From Limonium bicolor (lineage: Eukaryota; Streptophyta; Magnoliopsida; Caryophyllales; Plumbaginaceae), in contig CM041776.1 of NCBI GenBank assembly GCA_023374045.1, forward strand, positions 140,867,296 through 140,931,295: a stretch of DNA of 64,000 nt. Direction: 5' to 3'. The notes below the pieces were generated by a model. It had not been told where the DNA came from, searched no databases, and was given only the letters and a program-made list of their open reading frames with translations. The translations under genes were made by a program, and so were the position numbers. Within the stretch, counting starts at the first letter, position 1. Every line of letters starts with the position of its first letter. Below are positions 57,881 through 64,000 of the stretch, piece by piece.

Positions 57881-59117
57881 AGATTCTCGAGACACTACAG
57901 GTCTCCTACGTCACGCTTGTTACTCTCAATACATACTCGAGCCAAAACTCATGGCTCTCGAGCATAGTCTTACTTCCCCGGTTTCGACCCTACTCTGGGT
58001 CTAGCATGGTGGGAAGGTTCAACTAGCTCGCGGACTCTCTCTCTTTTCCTATCTCTTTTACTTAGGTCCGACTACTCTCGGACTACTCTCGTTCCCGTAC
58101 ACTCCTCTCTCGGAGTTATAATAATATCATGTATATTAGTCTAGAAGCATCATTCTCGATGTTTCTAATGACTTTGGGAACTTTACTTAAATTCGGGTAA
58201 TCTTAGGTTTAAGGGTTACCCCCACAATCATATGATTATACATTAGGATATTTTCTTATACCGGGTAAAATTCCTCATATAAGAGGTCGACCGTATCTCA
58301 AGGGAGTCACATAGTCCCTTAGGTCTCTTTTACCTTTCTTATATGTTTACATTATTGGACTAACTTCGATCCTCTCGGTGGAGGTTCGTTTATCCCTCCA
58401 CTCATATTTATTCCGTGGATTGTTTCAATAAGGTTTACTAACCGTTATCGGGTATTTACTCAACCCGAACATCCCCTCACGTTCTAGGGAGTTCATATGT
58501 TTGCGTTATCGTTATACTTTAATCGATAGCTTGTGTGTGTTTGCATGTTTTCGTTATCATACGCATCGATCCGTTCTACGATCTCTAGCCGAACGTTACT
58601 CGCTATGAGTCGGTCTTTACACTATGTTAGACCACACCGGCATACAAGTATGTTAGTTCATTCAACATACAACAGACATACATAATCAAACAAGGGATTA
58701 TTTTCATGCTTTAGTCTTGATTAAGCCGGCACACAAACACACAATCAGAGTAACTCGGTTAGCATACGGGGCATGAGAAAATCATACCTTTCACCGGGGT
58801 TTTTTCTTTTACCGTGTCATCTCACCAAGCTCGGGTCACGCACGGTTTCTCTGATAATGTTTCAACATTAATTAATACTAATATCATACGGAACATAATA
58901 AAATGTTCTCCCCGTCTCCCGATTCCCCTTATCCCGTTTCTCGGTATTACTTTTATTAATTAGTTCTCACTTCTCAATCACTTCTAACACTTTCACACAC
59001 ACTTCCTAGGGCCTTTACATGTCACCAAACAAGGCCTTAACATCTTATAACATCATTAACATTCAAACCCCCATCATTTAAACCCTTTAAAACACCTCTC
59101 TGTAGGTTTCTGGGGGT

Positions 59118-59372
59118 GGTCCGGGACTTGGTTCCTATCTTAAGTCCCGACCAAAGCATTAACTAAACTCCGGGTTAATTTCTGATGGTGGTCCGGGACC
59201 TTGTCCCAAACTTAAGTCCCGGACCAAGGTGAGCAAAGAACCCTCGGCGCAAATTAAGGGTGGTCCGGACTTGGGCATGGACTTAAGTCCCGGACCAGGC
59301 AGTTTGCACTCTCTCTCGGGGTAAATCAGGGGTGGTCCGGGACTTGGTCCTGGACCTAAGTCCCGGACCCTG
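59118..59372. repeat. 72-bp hairpin array in the inverted solo LTR (4 units)
   Basis: Units start at 59118, 59190, 59262 and 59334, exactly 72 bases apart. Each has GGTCCGGGAC and, 25-30 bases on, the inverted partner (AAGTCCCGGACC in most). Linkers differ more than the arms. Confidence 0.92.
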
Positions 59373-61448
59373 CTACAGATTTTGTAAATTTTACAGTTCT
59401 TCATTCTTCATCGTTACAGGTTCTCTCTTTTGCCCATTAATTAACCAACCTTCACCAACTAAATCTTCATATTTTAGTGACTAATTACCCACCTAAACCA
59501 CTTTTCAACCAAACACCAAGTACACTCACCATCTCTAGTAATTTTACTTAGATTCTTTACATACACTCACACCTTGTTTTCTCTCTTGTTTTTCTAACAG
59601 ATTGTAACAGATTTTGGCTATTACCTTAAACCATTCAAACCTCTCATACTAATGCCATTCATAGCACCCAAATGACCTTATTTCCTCTCAGTTCTACTCC
59701 AAACCTTACTCTTCCTCTTCCCAAATTCCAAGTGATTTACACACTCACTTTAATATTCGAACATGCCTAGTTTTTCCTAGGTTTCACACTCCTAATCACC
59801 CTTGGTTTCCAAGTAAATTTTGACAGCACTTGCTTGCTTTACTAAGCATTTTCAACCACACTAAACATGTTCACAACCCTCTTCTCCCCTGTTTGGTTTA
59901 AACCAAACACACATAAAAATCCCACTTGTTCACACATATGTATTAGTTTAGACTCAAGCTTAATTCCCACACTCAAGCAACATTAAAACAGCTTCATTCA
60001 TCATTAAATTGTAGTATCTCAACTACAATAATACAAGGTCATCCACACCACTTACAAAATCTGTTTTGCAAGAAGATAAACTAACTCAAGGTGAGTTTTT
60101 ACCTTGTTTGTTTTCTGTTTTCTTTCTCTTCCTCCTCTTTCTCTTGCTCTCCCTTTCTCTTCTTGTTTTCCTCACCACACAAGGGCTATTGATTGCCAAC
60201 TACAATCACCGCCCATTACACACATTCAACCATCAATTTATTTTTCCTCCACAAAACCTAATGTATATATTAAGTGCTAGTTTTCAAACTTAAATCTAGA
60301 TTTTACCTTAGAGAACCCAAATGAGTAGCTTGACAATCAAATGGAGCAGTTTCCAAACCCCCACAAAAACGTACGGATCGGCTGAAATGAGGAGGGTTTT
60401 CAACGTGAGAGAAAATGATCTCACAAATGGAAGAACAAGCTTGAAATGATCTCAATACTTACTTATTAATACCTCAAGGCATTAAGGAAGAGAAGAAGGG
60501 TTGAAATCAACTCTTCAAACTTCAAAAGCTCCAACGTCAATGGAGATGAAGGTGGAGGAATCGAAACTTTGAGGGGTGGAAAACGTAGCCCTCGACGATA
60601 CGAATCTAACGGTACAATTTTTGTGCGATTCGGTGGAGAAATGAGCAAGTTAGAGGAGATTGAAGATGGAGGTGTTGTGCTGTGTGGAATCGCACGTACA
60701 GAGGAAGAAGGAGAAGTTGCAAAGCTCTGGAGTGAATCGTGAATGAAGAATAGAAGGTGAGTGGTATGTTTTTTTATTTCACTTTTTACTTTATACTATT
60801 TGCTTTATTACTTATTTGTCCTCTTATTACTTAATAGCTAGTAAGCTATTAATAAGTGTATACATATTAATTAAAACCGGCCCACATTAATTAATAGCCC
60901 GGGTCGTTTTTCGTCTTTTAGAATTTAACGCGTTTCGTCTCCCGGTTTAGTCACTATTCATTTACCGGGTCCGTTTTCCGGAATTTTCTCGTTTAATTAA
61001 TTTTAATGGTTATTAAGCTTCCATTAATACTTAATTATAGTTATTTAATCAACTATAATTTTTACGGGTCCGTTTGACCACTTAAAGTCACGTTTTCGGG
61101 TTTTCTCGAAAAACGTGCTTTAAAACTCCGTTAGCGTTTTAATCCATTATTTGGATCCGTTTTCTTTGGGAATCATCCCCGTATACTAATTAGGCCTAAC
61201 TAAGCCTTAGGAATCCATCTCGGACCCTTACGAGATTATATATCTCTTATTTCCATTTAATGCGCATTTTAGCGTTTTTCGTGTTTAACGCATTTTCTCT
61301 TTTCTTTTGGTTTTATTCTTTTTACCAATACTCTCTAGGCACCATTAGGCCCTTAATAATCATATTAGAGTAATTTAATCACCATTTTAAGATCCGGGGT
61401 ATTACACGTCGTAGCCACGTTAGCTTGGGGGCCATGAGGGGATCGTAC

Positions 61449-61476
61449 CAGCATTCGTGCTGACCCCCTTTGGGGG
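61449..61476 (+). promoter_or_regulatory. Twin hairpin near the LARD-3 LTR 3' end
   Basis: CAGCA-TTCG-TGCTG (61449-61462), then C5-TTT-G5 (61464-61476). Same layout as 17881-17908. Confidence 0.7.
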
Positions 61477-61795
61477 CTGTTTTTACTACACAGGTACATC
61501 AGGAGGCGGCCGTCGCAAGAGTAAGAAGAGGATACAAGTGTTAAGGATTAAGTGTGACCTACGAGTTGTGCATGTACACTCGTATGGCAATTGAGTTAGT
61601 AAGATGTATAGGTGGTGAGGATTGTAAGAAGGTTATGTAAATGGTTAAGGTTGTTAGACTAATGTTCGGTATGTTCTGTAGTCAGACCGTGGCAAGGTCC
61701 TGGAGTGTAAAGAATTCCGCTGTGACATGTATATATATATGCTGCATGTTAAGTTGCGAGACCACATTTGGATTGAGTTTGGGTGTTACAAAAAG

Positions 61796-61807
61796 TGGTA
61801 TCAGAGC
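61796..61807 (+). promoter_or_regulatory. Primer binding site of LARD-3
   Basis: TGGTATCAGAGC, 5 bases after the LTR. It overlaps an inverted repeat, TCAGAGCGTA (61801-61810) with TACGCTCTGA (61813-61822). Confidence 0.92.
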
Positions 61808-64000
61808 GTAGTTACGCTCTGAAGACAAGAAATACCGAACTTAGGAGAATATTGAGGTTGAGATTGAGTTATGGGTTAAGGGTTAAGAGATAGAGTGAGA
61901 GGTGCGTTAGTCAACACTTCCCGGTGTTTACCGGACATCCATAGTACCTAGGCCCGCCCTCCACATCCCTAACCCTAAATATGTGGAACAAACGCCAGAG
62001 AGAAGAAAGCCTTCTCTTACTCGGGGAAACCCGATCTGGCAGTTAGCTAACAGTAAGCAATACGAGAAACATCTTGTGGCATAACAGTTACGGAGAACTG
62101 GGAGATTTTTAATGGAGCGCAACAGAGAAACAGGCGCTACCTATGGAATACTGTCAGTAAGGGAACGGAAATTACCGGCAACATGGGTCGACATGCTACG
62201 CAGTCGAAATAACCTGCGGTACCAATGGTAAGGAAAGCACTACGCGTGCAATGGATGAGGAAATGATAAGAGACATGAGTACCGGACAGCGATCCGAGAG
62301 AGCATAACAGTGAGATAATACAGAGCATGAGGATTAAGATTACTGGAAGGTCCAGTTAAGAACCGGGAACTCCAAACCCCACCCAATGAAAAAGGTTACA
62401 AGACCTGGCCGACATAATGCGGACGACGATAGGAACTCATACAAGTTGTATACCGGAATAGGACTACAATGTAGTGCCTAAAGGAAAAACCGTTGCCTAG
62501 TAACCACAACAAAACGTGTGGAGACAGGAGGGAGGATTAAGACATAAGAAAATGTTAAGGGGTTCCCTCAGAAAGAGGAACGCCCTGATAAATGACAGTA
62601 CTGTCAAGCAACAAGGGAACTGCCGGATGGACGGTTATCCAAAATAAGGGATTATCGAAGGAGTCCCGAGGACTACCAATTACATGGAAATTGGAAGGAA
62701 GTATCGCTACCAATGTACCTTGCACCAATAGCCCATCCTGCATGGCGCACTTGCCATAGCAAGTGCTACCACGGTTAAGCTACACGGAAAGCCATCATGG
62801 AAAAATAGGAGAACGCTACAGTTGTAGCACATATTAATATCGGATCGTAAATCCATAAGAACAGAAAAATAAGACCATGGAAAGGCCCGACAGCCTGACC
62901 ATGATGAGATGAGGTGACACACCAGTCAGCCGGGAGCAGAACTTGGACATAATATTAGACCATATGGATGTTAGCAACAGTACAACGACAACCGACAGTG
63001 CAGTAAGAACACCAACCCGGATCCCAAAGGGGAAAACCTAAGAGATCCCTCGGTAATGCGAGCAAAAACACTATATAAGCAACGATATACAAGGGATGTA
63101 TTATAAGATACTATTGAGACTGTTGAAGCATCGACTTACAACGAAAACGGGATAAGATTCCCAGAGTGACCATTAAGGATACCAATAACAACATTCTTCA
63201 ATGAAGATGTTGGAAAACCCAAGAGACAAGGGTAAATGAGAATAAACGTAAGCTATAACCTGCTGAGGATTAAAGACGTACAACCCTGGAAAAGGAAAGC
63301 CACGAAGGGACTACAATTTGTAGATATGAACGGTTACCAAACCTATAACTTAGATTGGGAAGATATTACCAAGAAAGGGTACCAATGAGAATATTGAGAT
63401 AATGCTAAGGACAGGAGCGGAGAACGAACCATGCCTTTTAGGGTGGGGATACCTCCCCTTGTTGTGAGGCCATGAGTGGGAATGAACCCCTCAAAAGGGC
63501 TTTCACTTATTAGAGATGAAATATATTTTATTTAGAAAATGGGAACCATGAACCTTGAGATTACCTTAGAACATACCAGATACACTTGAGTAATAAGGTA
63601 GGTTGCAGAGATAGACCCCATATCCGACACCAGGATGTAAGAATTAGTAATCGTCAGAGATAAACACTGTGACTGCACATTATGGCACGTCAATTAATCA
63701 ATGCTCAGTAGAGCTTGTAATTCAGTGGATGACTTCTTCAGTAACCAGTTAAACTACATGGTAGATAACATCACTAAGGATGAAAGAAAGCGAAAGAAGT
63801 TAGCCTACTTACGAATCTGAGATTGGAACAGAACATCTTCATATCAAGAGCCAACTATTTTACAACACGGTACGACAACCGCCTATACCGGAATGAAAGA
63901 ACTCCCGGTGTGTTTACACCAAGAAGGGATGATATAAGGTAAGACATTAGAATAAGTGAATAAGAGGTTGCACCATCAATGGGCAACATGGTAAGGGCCA
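61808..64000 (+). other. LARD-3 internal region (continues beyond window)
   Basis: No retroelement protein motif and no long ORF. It shares ordered blocks with LARD-1: near 61960-62035 (GCCCGCCCTCCACA, ACGCCAGAGAGA), 62185 (GGGTCGACATGC), 62742-62766 (hairpin), 62919 (ACACCAGTCAGC) and 63415-63460 (GGGGATACCTC). Confidence 0.75.
62747..62766 (+). repeat. Conserved short hairpin of LARD-3 interior
   Basis: GCACTTGC-CATA-GCAAGTGC, counterpart of 9669-9688 with a changed spacer. Confidence 0.75.

Larger units (their letters stand above)
56991..61406 (-). mobile_element. Solo LTR of LARD family, 4.4 kb, inverted, TSD cgtcg
   Basis: Flanked by cgtcg at 56986-56990 and 61407-61411. On the minus strand it starts TGTAATACCCC and ends TTGGGGTGTTACA. 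It shares with LARD-1 the twin hairpin (57363-57387), the segment around CCGTTCGAGAGAGTAGGACG near 57310 and a four-unit 72 bp hairpin array. No PBS or interior, hence a solo LTR. It is inserted in the LARD-3 LTR in opposite orientation, and the two flanks align with LARD-1 17810-17895 without a gap. Confidence 0.9.
52737..61790 (+). repeat. LARD-3 5' LTR (about 4.6 kb) interrupted by a solo LTR
   Basis: TGAAATACCCC...GGGTGTTACA, directly followed by a PBS. Removing the solo LTR and one target copy leaves about 4633 bp. It contains the stem hairpin 53002-53035, a putative promoter and splice-like sites, a 73 bp hairpin pair (55444-55553), a 24-A run, a 56-58 bp tandem array (56370-56780) and the twin hairpin (61449-61476). 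Confidence 0.9.

Overview
The window looks like a repeat-rich plant nuclear genome, probably a eudicot. It is AT-rich and almost entirely made of nested plant transposons: two CACTA (En/Spm-type) DNA transposons, several very large LTRs, and an Athila/Tat-like Ty3/gypsy cluster. The only recognisable host gene is one low-copy gene fragment at 37252-40137. No RNA gene, CRISPR array or bacterial-type feature was seen. I could not identify the species.

Layout. (1) 1-8457 is the right part of CACTA-1 (minus strand), with the tnp2-type transposase gene, a second En/Spm gene running off the left edge, and five subterminal hairpins. (2) CACTA-1 sits inside the 5' LTR of LARD-1 (8458-18295), a LARD-like element with 4.5 kb LTRs and a 4.9 kb internal region without coding capacity. 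(3) LARD-1 in turn sits in an older LTR (18296-20039) that also holds a 1.4 kb solo LTR. (4) 20866-36096 is CACTA-2, bounded by a 3 bp target duplication, with its second gene split by a 5.6 kb solo LTR. (5) 37252-40137 is exon 1 and the start of exon 2 of a gene that resembles the N-terminus of CLASSY-type SNF2 chromatin remodelers; it is cut by a 500-N gap. (6) 40638-50733 holds three copies of the 3' end of one Athila/Tat-like gag-protease element; the middle one is a complete LTR-to-LTR unit without reverse transcriptase. (7) From 50734 to the right edge, a LARD LTR is interrupted by a second LARD, whose own LTR is interrupted by an inverted 4.4 kb solo LTR; the PBS and 2.2 kb of internal region follow.

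Insertion order is readable because duplicated LTRs and element copies preserve the empty sites. Target duplications seen in the sequence are cta (CACTA-2), ttaag, atcat and cgtcg (three solo LTRs). The ggt at 8458-8460 (CACTA-1), attac before LARD-2 and tgtat before LARD-3 are inferred from sister copies, since one flank of each lies outside the window.

The most unusual signals are RNA/DNA structures rather than proteins. The big LTRs carry tandem 72-73 bp hairpin units whose sequence differs between family members while unit length and position stay similar. They also carry a conserved twin hairpin near the 3' end with covarying stems and four-base loops, and the LARD primer binding site lies in a hairpin. 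The gag-protease element carries three hairpin-plus-AAGTGTGGGGG modules, of which only the last is at the polypurine tract position. Separately, many frame breaks in repeat ORFs look like short losses in homopolymers, while the unique host exon is clean, so part of the apparent decay may be uncorrected consensus error. All comparisons were made by eye.
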